Origin: Antedon bifida
Lineage: Eukaryota > Echinodermata > Crinoidea > Comatulida > Antedonidae
DNA length: 64,000 bases
Reading direction: 5' to 3'
Assembly: GCA_963402885.1 (NCBI GenBank)
Contig: OY727099.1
Coordinates: 24,509,001-24,573,000 of the forward strand
Below, one piece after another: positions 28,501 to 34,407 of this stretch. Each line of letters opens with the position of its first letter. Within the stretch, counting starts at the first letter, position 1. The notes beneath the pieces were generated by a model that worked only from the letters and a program-made list of their open reading frames with translations, had not been told where the DNA came from and did no database searches. The translations under genes were made by a program, and so were the position numbers.

Positions 28501-30711
28501 TTATGTAATATATAATTTGCATGTGGTTGCCTTCCTGAATGTCCATAACACATAATTATGATGACCTGAATTGATTTGGTTTGTATCTGGATCAGGGGGA
28601 CATTCCCATTTGACTGCCTCAATTGAATTATTCTTAACAATATTAGTGTGTGTGATTTACCACTAAATTCAATAATGTTCCCCATTCCAGATATCATGGA
28701 TCCACACCTGAGAACACATGACTCCATTACATGCTTATATAATCAGTGCAATGTGTAACTATTAAGCAATAGTGTTAGTTACCTTTACATGGTCATGTGA
28801 CAAAACACCTTTTTGTCTACACTATCAAACTAGTTCAAGGACAAAATGTGTGATGTGCCCAAATATGGTAGTAATATGACATCATCGTGTCCATATGGGC
28901 ACATCAAATTGTTTTCACATAAAGTTTGATAGTGTAGCTTTAACCTATTTTGTGTTGTTCACACACACAAATCTAAACTTATTATTCGTTCTGAACAGTA
29001 TTAAAATATTAATATGTACAGCATATATATTAAGTAATGAAGTGTGAAAAAAAAAAAAAAAAAAAAATTATTGAGTTTGAATTTTTTTTTTTTCTAGAAA
29101 CTTAAGAGGCAACAAGTTACAGGTTTACAGGGACAGGACCTTTCAACAATTGATAAGCTTAAACAAATTGTAAGTAATGATTTATCAAAATTTGGGCAAC
29201 CCAAGTAACTCCCGTTTAAAAATTAATTAATTGTTGAAAAAAAAAAAATCCATAAAAAAAAAATAAAAATAGAAGAATTATTTTACTAATCCCAAAACTA
29301 TCTGTCACCACACTGACTAGTTATACAATCAACATGATGATTGTGGAAACTTACGACGATAAAGATCTCTCTTGTTTTTCAAAATTTAATTTTGCATGTT
29401 TTTGAAATTCACAAATGCGCCACTAAATTTGTGCTTAAGTCACAAGAGCATTCTGTTAATCTAGTCCTAGTGTGGATAAAAGGGAGATACATAAACTTGA
29501 ATTAGTTGCGGGTGGGTATTTCAAGAATGCAGGTGGGTGACTAAAAAATGTGCACAAATTTCAAAATTTAAGAATGTTGGTTCTTGAGTATTTTTAAAAA
29601 TTTCCCAAAATATAATAATATTTTCTTTTAAGATACAACAAAATAATAACTTGGCACTTATTATGTTGCTATATTTGATTCTTTTAGGTACTCGGAATAC
29701 TCTAGTCTCTGTTGCCTTGTTGGCGCCATCGATGTCTGCGAGCCTTCAGATGCATTTGCATCGTGTGAAGACTTGCTAAAAAATGAACTTCTCCGTGTGT
29801 TGATGATGATTATCGGGTTATCTTCGGTCATTGGGAATGTTGTTGTTATCGTTTCACGAAAGTTTAAAAAAGATAATGATATTAACAATGTTAACAAAGT
29901 CCAAACCACACTAATTACCAACCTTGCCGTGTCTGACCTGCTGATGGCAGTCTACCTGATCATCATTGCCAGTGTGGATATACATTACAGAGGAAGATAC
30001 GGAAAGGTTTCCAGAGTTTGGAGAAATAGTGTTCTTTGCAGTTTTGCAGGGGCTATTTCTACACTCTCTGGGCAATGCTCGGTGTTTACACTGATGCTGC
30101 TGAGTGTCGATCGAGCTATTAACATTGTTAATCCATTTAGTACGAAACGCCTCAACCGTACAAAATGTCGAATCATTATCAGCTTCGGATGGCTATTCTG
30201 GATTGTGCTGAGTTTTCTTCCAGTGACAGCCAATGAATTAAACTTATCGTATTTTGGTGACAATTATTATGGAAAGGAAAGTGTGTGCCTTGCACTACCT
30301 TTAACCAGAAGTCGGTGGCCAGGTTGGGAGTATGCTGTTGCCATTTTTGTTGCCTTTAATGGCGTCGGCTTTTTTGTAATTGTACTTAGTTATCTGACAA
30401 TTTTCTTGTCAGTGAAGAGATCGGGGGCCACTGTCAATAGAAGACAGCAGAGAAAAGAACAGTTAAAAATGGCGAGAAAACTAGGCCTGATAGTTTTCAC
30501 TGATTTCTGTTGTTGGGCCCCGATTATAGTAATGGCAATTGGTTCCGAGACGGGTTGGATGATGATTCCTGATGAAATATATGTTTGGGCAGCGACATTC
30601 ATCATACCCATCAACTCCTCAGTCAATCCGTATCTTTACACAATTGCTTATATGTTTAAGTGCAAAGTGCGTCAACCGGCACCTGTACAGATTCCACTTA
30701 ATACATTGTGA
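7372..30711 (+). CDS. LRR-containing G-protein-coupled receptor, gene A (whole gene, spliced)
   Basis: Sixteen exons are proposed: 7372-7534, 10666-10807, 11734-11805, 13127-13198, 14195-14266, 15264-15335, 16149-16220, 17222-17293, 19262-19333, 19557-19628, 27392-27463, 27891-27962, 28071-28142 (no donor, probably skipped), 28415-28489, 29098-29169 and 29688-30711. Skipping exon 13 keeps the frame and gives 731 residues: signal peptide, Cys-rich N-cap, 12 LRRs, Cys-containing hinge and seven membrane segments. All LRR junctions are phase 2. Architecture and TM motifs resemble relaxin receptors and molluscan GRL101, but no LDLa module was found. The ligand is unknown, and coupling to G proteins at the plasma membrane is inferred from family. 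Intron 10 is expanded by a DIRS element on the same strand. Confidence 0.82.
7535..10665. other. gene A intron 1
   Basis: A 3.1-kb intron. Bases 8160-8620 are mixed unique sequence. A short inverted repeat at about 8930-8985 (GGGTGTCTAGA...TCTAGACACCC) could be a small foldback. The 83-bp minisatellite fills 9255-10365. A 78-codon open stretch at 8676-8912 lacks any recognisable feature and is not called a gene. Confidence 0.6.
9255..10365. repeat. 83-bp minisatellite in intron 1, about 13 units
   Basis: The word ACGATTGTTACGTCACAC recurs with an 83-base period from 9267 to about 10263, with a decayed last unit near 10345. Each unit carries TTACGTCA, a CRE/ATF-like octamer, and an internal inverted repeat, GTATGCG...CACATAC. 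Units differ by a few substitutions, for example CACTTCC versus CGCTTCC and GTTACG versus GTCACG. The array ends about 300 bases before exon 2. Confidence 0.92.
10666..10807 (+). CDS. gene A exon 2: Cys-rich LRR N-terminal cap
   Basis: Follows the acceptor ACCATTGTAG and precedes GTAAGTAG; 142 bases, starting phase 1 and ending phase 2. It encodes a Cys-rich module beginning GCPTYCTCN, with further cysteines in CDYRGC and TRC, and ending at DPITSL. The CPxxCxC opening is typical of LRRNT caps. The module directly precedes the first LRR exon, so no LDLa exon is placed between signal peptide and cap. Confidence 0.8.
11734..11805 (+). CDS. gene A exon 3: LRR 1
   Basis: 72 bases with acceptor TTTTAAG and donor GTAAGTG, phase 2 to phase 2. 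One 24-residue LRR whose strand reads DLSSNQ, followed by the ISTLPANAFAGL helix side and TALETL. Confidence 0.85.
13127..13198 (+). CDS. gene A exon 4: LRR 2
   Basis: 72 bases with the same acceptor and donor context as exon 3. The strand reads YLYSNQ, and the fixed part differs only by GAN for PAN and KKL for ETL. Confidence 0.85.
14195..14266 (+). CDS. gene A exon 5: LRR 3
   Basis: 72 bases. The strand reads SLSGNQ. ANVFANL replaces ANAFAGL, a variant shared only with exon 6, so these two are the closest pair. Donor GTAAGTG. Confidence 0.85.
15264..15335 (+). CDS. gene A exon 6: LRR 4
   Basis: 72 bases. The strand reads YLSNNQ, with IRTL in place of ISTL. It shares ANVFANLTALETL with exon 5. 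Confidence 0.85.
16149..16220 (+). CDS. gene A exon 7: LRR 5
   Basis: 72 bases. The strand reads TLSWNQ, then ISTLEANAFAGL and ALTEL. The upstream intron is about 185 bases shorter than those of exons 5, 6 and 8. Confidence 0.85.
17222..17293 (+). CDS. gene A exon 8: LRR 6
   Basis: 72 bases. The strand reads YFYVNQ, the only unit with Phe at the conserved Leu position. The rest (ISTLQANAFAGLTALKTL) matches the array consensus. It is the last exon within the 1.07-kb units. Confidence 0.83.
17294..19261. other. gene A intron 8
   Basis: The first 600 bases are a decayed copy of the array intron, with TAATGGACTAATATGTAC at about 17703. A possible 33-base microexon remnant at 18212-18244 is discussed under rejected items. 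The 71-codon open stretch at 18307-18522 is not supported as a gene. A G-run region near 18990 resembles MITE-end sequence but has no clear boundary. Confidence 0.5.
19262..19333 (+). CDS. gene A exon 9: LRR 7
   Basis: 72 bases after CTTTAAG and before GTGAGTAT. The first AG inside the following TTTTTTAG could look like an acceptor, but the 72-base length, the phase and the LRR pattern favour the AAG at 19259-19261. The strand reads FLEPNQ and the helix part AYAFNGLTSL. It lies outside the amplified units and is more diverged. Confidence 0.78.
19557..19628 (+). CDS. gene A exon 10: LRR 8
   Basis: 72 bases between CCTTGAAG and GTGAGTAT. The strand reads WLRDFK, the one unit before exon 13 in which the usual Asn is replaced (by Phe). 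ISTLPANAF is conserved. It is followed 158 bases later by the DIRS element. Confidence 0.8.
19803..19960. repeat. DIRS left inverted terminal repeat
   Basis: The 158 bases from TAGCTTACCTGGATGAACC to CCCCACCATT are the near-perfect inverse complement of 26845-27002. The outer 16 bases (19787-19802) are unique to the left end and recur only in the internal complementary region. Confidence 0.9.
19961..20182 (+). other. DIRS leader segment before the BEL insertion
   Basis: Leader sequence between the left ITR and the nested BEL element, continuing at 22002-22124. No open frame of note. It ends in ATCAT (20178-20182), which is the target duplication of the BEL insertion. Confidence 0.6.
20183..20469 (+). 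repeat. BEL 5' LTR
   Basis: Starts TGTAACGGCAG and ends GCCGCAGTTACA. A TATA-like TATAAAAG at 20268-20275 could start transcription, and AATAAA at 20373-20378 could direct 3' end formation in the 3' copy. A tRNA primer-binding site after 20469 was not recognised. Confidence 0.92.
20535..21566 (+). CDS. BEL/Pao gag fused to a C-terminal DUF5641-like domain
   Basis: The frame is open from the GTG at 20478; the first ATG is at 20535 (MTTSKVSAEQVYKASEAEA), giving 343 residues. The first 230 residues are charged and helical, as in BEL gag N-termini. The segment from VYCRQRWRRVQYV to about KVQLKIGKDK, including WQRWKKEY and GDVVLIKDD, matches the tail found after integrase in BEL/Pao polyproteins (DUF5641). 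The zinc knuckles, protease, RT, RNase H and integrase normally between these parts are absent, yet the fusion is in frame. It may make a gag-like protein, or simply be packaging template. The role is inferred. Confidence 0.8.
   Translation: MTTSKVSAEQVYKASEAEAYYLIEEINTCVSLKTLQENINRLRSYEQRLFRSHANLLSFILDSPRMIDHGRDYDSLCNRIETCLIKAENRLLETASLRSDPSVGFAASVAVSTTSSIMDRKIKLAESKASLKVDLEFSAEENRLTSELIRLRIAKKLAKSEAQLESFRDLNNDFVTIDKTGYTSDITTPKDTSYGDRITQLERFLDKKVKNHVDKVDVQVHNSTPKYDQGTFQNTDVYCRQRWRRVQYVAEQFWQRWKKEYITTLQTRQKWTYQKRNMEIGDVVLIKDDNAARNQWKLGIIKNVYASEDGLVRKVQLKIGKDKTLDRPVHKLILLVATDKMEL
21698..21709 (+). other. BEL polypurine-rich tract before the 3' LTR
   Basis: TGCAGGGAGCCA directly precedes the 3' LTR and is the likely plus-strand primer region. 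A second AGGGAGCCA occurs about 100 bases upstream near 21601. Confidence 0.5.
21710..21996 (+). repeat. BEL 3' LTR
   Basis: Identical to 20183-20469 as read, followed by the ATCAT duplication at 21997-22001. Confidence 0.92.
22125..23651 (+). CDS. DIRS gag-like protein (ORF1)
   Basis: The frame is open from 22074, but the first ATG is at 22125 in a good context (CACCATGCC), giving 508 residues. The N-terminus has paired cysteines (CVAC, CLSCRDC, CEVC) that could bind zinc. A proline-rich stretch with PVIPPPI repeats follows, then an acidic patch (DVDMEDDE). The last 90 residues are rich in Arg, Pro and Gln and could bind RNA. Position upstream of RT and composition support a gag role. It ends in TGA at 23649-23651, directly before the triple hairpin repeat. 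Confidence 0.75.
   Translation: MPKMACVACGGPRATIKWDKHTKCLSCRDCSQADPCEVCVRWPPARFAALPTRAEKTSPIPESSAEAPPLPPVPVIPPPIPVIPPPIPVIPPPIPTVTPPYVGQNTSSQAPAEQQFDLSPAFLQAVAAAVRALPKDGPPPVPYMQPPPTVLLPTPEPEDVDMEDDETLVSFSDCDDSAGAPGLQTLVNRVVPAVLSYLGVDYAYKEATPLPEYKRFTTFGVRAPVRHARTSPIVPLEPELLERLESVAREPPRRPAPAEFATVFPVPPAHFEEVLRSPPIPDAAKGRAREDQGLESTRTVFLDPTAAKTEEALTACDKAARETLRVLSMAGYLLSFLADPERPKELDPGVITLLQQITGLAADQQASVALTANAARRVNLLQATDIAPGHHKRFTTVESFRSTDLFFGTFSQREDKWAREREVRRETRARFPQKRVASQSRSQRGPPRGPPPPPLQPAPARPTHQHVPPQPAAQATGASSSQPFRANPTRGGASRGRRRDRRRYARHR
23242..25701 (+). CDS. DIRS reverse transcriptase, RNase H and MT domain (ORF2)
   Basis: 819 codons are open, +1 relative to gag. The first 130 codons overlap the gag frame and may not be translated as such. 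RT runs from about residue 190 to 450, with SIDLKDAYFHVP, ALPFGLSTAPRVF and the catalytic YLDD at residues 370-373. RNase H follows with D537, E569, D594 and D645 in TTDASETGWGG, ILELWAV, RSDST and ADALSRP. Residues about 675-770 (VDLFATARN, YAFPP, VLLVAPYW) match the DIRS domain described as methyltransferase-like. All catalytic residues looked for are present. It makes cDNA from the element RNA in the family model. Confidence 0.88.
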   Translation: MPHAELICCKRRISRPAIINALLPLSRFGLRTYSLARSPSGRINGRANERFVGKRARASLRSVLLLNHDLKGAPRGGHLRHLSSRLRRVPRINMYHLNLLRRPQVRLLHSPFALTPPAVGHRGAVVAIDDDTRGIDDARGRSTPSGGSGRSTPSGGSGRSTPSGGSGRVGGRLREFGGAWDSLLQADSWVCATVQEGYRIEFTATPVPGTISHTRIPSDPEMRGALLDGVSDLIRKGAVVPVDARHAPPGHESTMFLARKSSGGWRPILNLKSLNKRYIRPAKFRMETLSTILLGLRRGDWAASIDLKDAYFHVPIFEADQRWLRFRISNQIYQFVALPFGLSTAPRVFTRVVRALAAFLHRHGIRIHMYLDDWLVVAQSRDQLLRNIDFVLDATERVGFLINRDKSCLLPTQYPQYLGARINLNTCVAHPTAARVVSAQAALAGLLASSAPTVFDWLRTLGFLASFVDLLPFCRLRMRPLQIHLLAFYRPASDSIDKVVPVSPFVATHIRWWLNTKTLTAGRSFVRSTPDIRITTDASETGWGGHSETQHASGLWSHSEARRHINILELWAVQRTLKALKASVQGRHVLIRSDSTTVVAYINREGGTRSPTLCCHTWTLIHWCIAHKITLTAAHIAGRLNTVADALSRPLLCPTEWQLSPRIATLIFHHFGRPLVDLFATARNTQLPTYCSRFQEAQAWQMDALSISWDGLWAYAFPPISLLPLVLSHVHRHHCRVLLVAPYWTRQSWFPLLYSLLYDHPLQLPVRADLLSQGRAHLSLTNIRSLRLTAWPLSGIASESLAYQMARPPWRPSPDENRR
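23655..23745 (+). repeat. three 27-bp hairpin repeats at the gag/RT junction
   Basis: GGTCCACTCCCAGCG followed by GGGGGAGTGGAC occurs three times in a row. Each unit is a perfect 10-base stem (GTCCACTCCC with GGGAGTGGAC) around a short loop. In the RT frame it encodes GRSTPSGGS three times. The first unit begins about 10 bases after the gag stop. Confidence 0.9.
25485..26636 (+). CDS. DIRS tyrosine recombinase (ORF3)
   Basis: The frame is open from 23778 to 26636, but its first 570 codons overlap RT/RNase H in another frame and show no domain. The ATG at 25485 is a reasonable start (383 residues). The core-binding part (TLTVYNSRLKHFFRWC, QPRTIAGYRSAIAAI) precedes the catalytic part: an Arg in SCRRRGEL (26094-26102), HQVR (26466-26477), a Trp-rich WWRSHTTF and the nucleophile Tyr in FYLQD (26574-26576). 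These are the R, HxxR and Y of the family. It would integrate the circular DNA without target duplication. The overlap with the end of ORF2 (to 25701) is normal for DIRS elements. Confidence 0.88.
   Translation: MVPTPLQLTVRPPPATTGPCGPSIAGQSTSLTNKHPIPAPDCLAIVRDRLRESGIPDGPAALAAKSRRESTLTVYNSRLKHFFRWCAEKNTDPRTASLGLICDFLFYLFNSGLQPRTIAGYRSAIAAILPALPDGSTISNSSVITHLLRGMHHERPPSSVLLPRWDINVVLSALTRAPFEPLHNASLYNLTLKTAFLVAASSCRRRGELHALLLEPGHIRFERGGVRLTFRRGFLAKSQTLHHSPPAIFIPTIAASSSVREDKLWCPVRALKFYVHRTKDVREKLSHLFCVTVPPFGPASKATIARWIIAAIQAGYSASQTPPPAHMHQVRGMAASWALFSGVPLADVLQAAWWRSHTTFTAFYLQDLAQNMAPVAHAVLKPQ
26711..26807. repeat. DIRS internal complementary region
   Basis: Bases 26711-26752 are the inverse complement of the left end (19787-19830), and bases about 26750-26807 the inverse complement of the right end (26985-27040). 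In DIRS models this segment templates completion of the cDNA ends and marks the circle junction. Confidence 0.9.
26845..27002. repeat. DIRS right inverted terminal repeat
   Basis: Inverse complement of 19803-19960. The unique right extension, 27003-27040 (CACTCATAGACTACC...TTTGTGTA), recurs inverted only in the internal complementary region. Confidence 0.9.
27041..27391. other. remaining part of gene A intron 10
   Basis: Host intron sequence between the DIRS right end and exon 11. Nothing else recognised. Confidence 0.5.
27392..27463 (+). CDS. gene A exon 11: LRR 9
   Basis: 72 bases between TTATTGTAG and GTGAGTAT. The strand reads RLDNNQ, with IRKL in place of ISTL and ANAFNGL. First exon after the DIRS insertion; phase 2 is kept, so the element is removed with the intron. 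Confidence 0.83.
27464..27890. other. gene A intron 11
   Basis: AT-rich intron with no recognised feature. Confidence 0.5.
27891..27962 (+). CDS. gene A exon 12: LRR 10
   Basis: 72 bases after CATGTAAG and before GTGAGTAT. The strand reads SLDGNQ, followed by ISTLEAYAFSGLESLTKL. Confidence 0.83.
28071..28142 (+). pseudogene. gene A exon 13: LRR with lost splice donor
   Basis: The acceptor TTTTGAAG is intact and the 72-base LRR reads RLNGHK, ISTLSANAFNGLRAL. At the 3' boundary, where every sister exon has CT followed by GTRAGT, this one reads ACACGAAGTG with no GT at the junction. Skipping is frame-neutral because all neighbouring junctions are phase 2. It is therefore scored as a dead LRR exon inside a working gene. 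Confidence 0.7.
28415..28489 (+). CDS. gene A exon 14: LRR 11
   Basis: 75 bases between TTAAACAG and GTAAGTTA, encoding a 25-residue LRR (strand NLDNNA, then ITTIDPEAFSSF). It is more diverged and one residue longer than the array units, typical of the membrane-proximal end of LGR ectodomains. Confidence 0.8.
28490..29097. other. gene A intron 14 with MITE
   Basis: Contains the foldback element at 28817-28936, a run of about 23 A at 29049-29070 and a pyrimidine tract at the acceptor of exon 15. Confidence 0.5.
28817..28936. mobile_element. 120-bp foldback MITE
   Basis: The ends CTACACTATCAAACT and AGTTTGATAGTGTAG are perfect inverted repeats, and the inner arms (GATGTGCCCAAATATGG and CCATATGGGCACATC) also pair. 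There is no coding capacity and no target duplication could be fixed with confidence. Confidence 0.75.
29098..29169 (+). CDS. gene A exon 15: LRR 12
   Basis: 72 bases between TTTCTAG and GTAAGTAA. The strand reads NLRGNK, then LQVYRDRTFQQLISLNKL. It is the last repeat before the hinge. Confidence 0.8.
29170..29687. other. gene A intron 15
   Basis: AT-rich with A-runs near 29238-29270. Nothing else recognised. Confidence 0.5.
29688..30711 (+). CDS. gene A exon 16: hinge and seven-transmembrane domain
   Basis: Acceptor GATTCTTTTAG, stop TGA at 30709-30711. The first 30 residues form a Cys-containing hinge (YSEYSSLCCL, VCEPSDAF, SCEDLL). TM1 has IGN, TM2 NLAVSDLLM, TM3 follows the disulphide Cys in SVLCSF and ends in DRA (30109-30117) instead of the usual DRY. 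Extracellular loop 2 holds the partner Cys (ESVCLAL). TM6 has FTDFCCWAPI, and TM7 PINSSVNPYLY (NPxxY at 30625-30639). FTDFxCW and PINSxxNPxLY are characteristic of LGR/relaxin-type receptors. The cytoplasmic tail is only about 20 residues. All seven segments are in one exon, and no break is seen. Confidence 0.93.
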
Positions 30712-31310
30712 TTTGGTTATTTATTGAATTCAATCTTTGATCAGAGAGAGTTTCAATTAATAACTCTCTGCTTTGATCTTGTTTTAATCACATTTTTATC
30801 TACTGTAGACCTGTAAACGTTTTACTAATATCATTTAAAGCATTTTATTTGATAACAATTATCTTAATTCTTGTACAATTCATATTTTTGTTTGTGCTAA
30901 AAAAGATTTAAGAATGTATATGTCAAGATTGTAGAATATATAATTCATTCAATTTATTTTTAAGTTTTGTCATGATTAATTATTATTATATTATATATTA
31001 TTTGTAATTTCATTATTGATATGTGGTTGTTTCATAGATTCAAACTATATACTACTATTATTCATTAATAGTTGTAAATTATTGTTAATAACGCGAGTTT
31101 TATCTAAACCATCTATGGTAATTTGGTTTTTATAAATATTTTTTGTCTGAAAAACTTTCAGTATCTTCTAAATACATAAGTCAATCTAGTCAAGTTTTAG
31201 TTTAAACAATGTTTTGAGTTAAGTACTCCATTAAACATGGTTAAAGTTGTCTAACATTGTTTGAAACATGAAAAGAAATCTGATTTTATCAATAAAGTAA
31301 AATTAAATAA
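30712..31310 (+). other. probable 3' UTR of gene A
   Basis: AT-rich sequence after the stop. AATAAA at 31291-31296 is a candidate polyadenylation signal about 580 bases downstream. There is no other evidence for the transcript end. Confidence 0.45.
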
Positions 31311-33850
31311 TATTTGTTGAATCCAAGTATTTCATTTTTGTTTTAACATTTAAAATCAAGTTCATTTATAAATGCGACAGCTAATTCGTAAACTCCCATT
31401 GGTGACAATAGGACCAACTTTTACTTTAAATTTACAATTTTAATACTGGAAATGAATGTTTCATGAGGACTGCTTCTAAAAGCAAAATTTATACGTGATT
31501 TCGACCTATGACAGACAATTTTGAAAGACTTGATTTGGTGTTTTATACAGGATAAGAAATATGGCAGCCATTTTGAAGTATATTTCAAGTTCAAGTTAAA
31601 TAAAAATAACAACAACATACAATACTATACAAACCATCTTGGATTTTTAAAAGTTGATTTTCTTGCAAAATATATGTTTGCCAAAATCGGATGCTTTAAT
31701 ACTGATATTTGGGTAAAATTGGGAGAAAACGGCCATTTTAGTTATCTGCAAATTAGCAATTTGTCTTCCTTTTCTCCATTTATGTTGTTCAGATGGGTCT
31801 TACTGTTAGGAAGTACAACAAAAATGAATTCTGTTCTAATTTGACCGGACTAATTAATGGTCTTTCACACATGCTCCAGTCTGATACGGCAAATTAAACT
31901 GTGTCTCAATGTTTCATTTTCATGACGAAAACGCGATCAGTGCGTAGCCACATGGAAAGCAGCCAGCAAAACATGTTGAAAAGGCATTACAATATTACAT
32001 TATTATACTAACATTTTTAAATTGAAAATTGTGTTTAAATAGAATAATTAAGAATTAGCCACAAATGTTAACAATTGAGGCTTAAACATTGTGTACATAT
32101 GCCAGTCCTCAGTTGCTGTTAAATCTATTGAGTTGATTGTTTTATACATATTAATTGCTGGTTTATTCCAACCTAGCACTGCCCACTGCATTCTCTGGCA
32201 ACCTTTCTCTAAACCAATGTGAAAAAAATTAGAATGCTGTTATATGAGTTAGAAATTATTTATATATTCATTAATTATTCATGTTTTTCAGTTATTTTTT
32301 TACATAATTACCTCAGCAACCCTTCTCATCATAATTCGTCCGTAACCTCTTCCTATAAAATTTAAGTAAAGAATAACATTGATATTTTCTTTTTTGGTGA
32401 CATGCTAATTGACTTTTTATTGAAATTTGGTTTATATTACCAGAAAGCATTTTTAAAATATTTGGATGCATTCACATACATTAAAGGTCAGTCAGTAGTA
32501 GGTCATAGGTCAGTTAGTAGGTCATTTACCTCTGAACTCTTTCATGATATACAGGTCTTCCATATAAGCCACCTTTCTCTTCCAAGTATTGTATGTAAAG
32601 AAGAAAACTCTGTAACCAATTACTTCAAATGTCTCTACTTCTGGTCTTTTATATTCCGCTACTAGGCAAGACACAATGCTTCCTGGCTCAAATATATCCT
32701 TCTGTAGACCTGAAGAGTTTTAACAAGTTCAATAAACATATCACAGGAAAGCTACATTTCAGAAGACAAGTTTGCGAGTGCGTGATTTAATTATGTACAC
32801 TTTTTTGCACAAACCTTTATAATAATAAACACCGGCGCACATTAAATTGTTGAAATGAAATAGACAGTAGACTTCAATGACATGCATGACGTATGGTACC
32901 ATATGTAATTTCAGAAAAGACAGTATAGAAGAATAGATTTTGCGAGTGACGCATCAGGAACAGTGCCTAAAAAGTGTTTTCCCAAAATAATGGTATTCTT
33001 CTAGGCGGAATTTGTATGTGCTCAAAAATTGATTGAAACGATCTATATATTATTCAAAGAGCCAGGCTTCCGGGGCCCTTGGCGGTCCCCAGCCTAATGG
33101 TGCTCGCTTTGCTCACAAAGTATTTCATTTTTATACGTCCGAATGTTTGTAAAAGTTAACAATGCATGACAGCATTAGACATTGAATTTCATTATGTTAT
33201 TTCCATAAACTCTTTAACACCTTACTTTATACTGTACAGCATGGATCTATTCTCGTTCAGGAAGATAAACTGAAACATTTTGTATTGCGCTTACCTGCTA
33301 ACTAACAAACTTCTGATTTTACAGAATAATGCAAAATATTTAATACCTAGGTGAATGAATGGATTTAATTTGATGGATCTTTTATCTAATATAAAAGAAA
33401 AATAATACAAATCTGGCCTAGCTGCCTTAACCAGCCAGACATAGGTAAAAATCAGGAGGTGATAGAGAAATACTTACATAACATTTTTACTAATTAGCAG
33501 TCTTGTCCAAATAATGGTGCAACAAGTGTGCCGCTGATGAAATATTTATTTTCGCTCATTTTGACTATGCGGTATGGAAGAACATGATACCAAAACCGCA
33601 TATGGTAGTCAACTCACGTAATATTTGACATTTGTCTTCTTTTTGCAACACAATAATATTGGGTGGTACTGTTCGCACCTCAATCTCAACCCAAAACATT
33701 TACCCTCTCGCCATTTGCGCGGCGGTTATCTTTATTTGCAGCAGCGATTTCAAGTTAGGTGCAAAAGTACAGCAGTATTGCCGAACTTATGTATTGAATT
33801 TGAATCTCCGGCCCACAAATCATATAATTATTGAACTGTATTTTTGGGTC
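31311..33850. other. intergenic, nothing firmly recognised
   Basis: Small open frames (for example 31521-31844) have no recognisable domain. A cluster of AGGTCA words lies at 32485-32524 and a short GC-rich patch at 33060-33120. No RNA gene was seen. Confidence 0.4.
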
Positions 33851-33902
33851 AGTCTATTTACCAACAAAAACTGAAAAAAAACCCCTGAAAACAACCATAA
33901 AC

Positions 33903-34045
33903 AAAAAAATCTAAATACCAAAAACAAATTTGTATATTTTGTTTTTTAAATTTCGCCCTATACTGATGGGTGTTTCTAAAGCTAAGACCATGCAGAAAGA
34001 AGACCGCGAACACAAAGCCAAGGAAGACCTTACGAAATGGTATTG
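33903..34045. repeat. direct repeat, copy 1
   Basis: The segment with CTAAATACC, GATGGGT, TTCTAAAGCTAAGACCATGCA and AAGCCAAGGAAGACC recurs in the same orientation at 35369-35500. The two copies flank the minus-strand rolling-circle-like element. They differ by substitutions and small gaps. Confidence 0.75.
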
Positions 34046-34407
34046 TGCACAAAATACAACTAAAAATCGTGCAAATTAAATGATAACACCATACATTTAC
34101 TTACAAAATCTATAAACACATTTCGTTTTTAGTCTTTCGATTTTGATCTAGAAACCAGAAACTGTAAAGTAAACATTTTATGTGTTAAGAATTGCAAAAT
34201 AACTTGCCTATACCTTAAATATTTTTTTAATTTGCATTTAAGCCCTCTAATAAAAAAACGTATGTTACTCTGCGCAACACGGACGAGACCGAAAACCTTA
34301 TTACGACATCTTCAGAAGAGGCCAATCTTCTGATAAAGTTATACAATGGTATGTTGAGAAGATTTAGAGATACAGGCGCAATTCGTGGAAAGACGGGAGA
34401 ATAAGAA

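Noticed and set aside
33055..33120. GC-rich patch resembling a coding fragment
   Set aside because: About 60 bases with no splice sites or continuing frame. Could be part of an unknown repeat, but not supportable as a gene.
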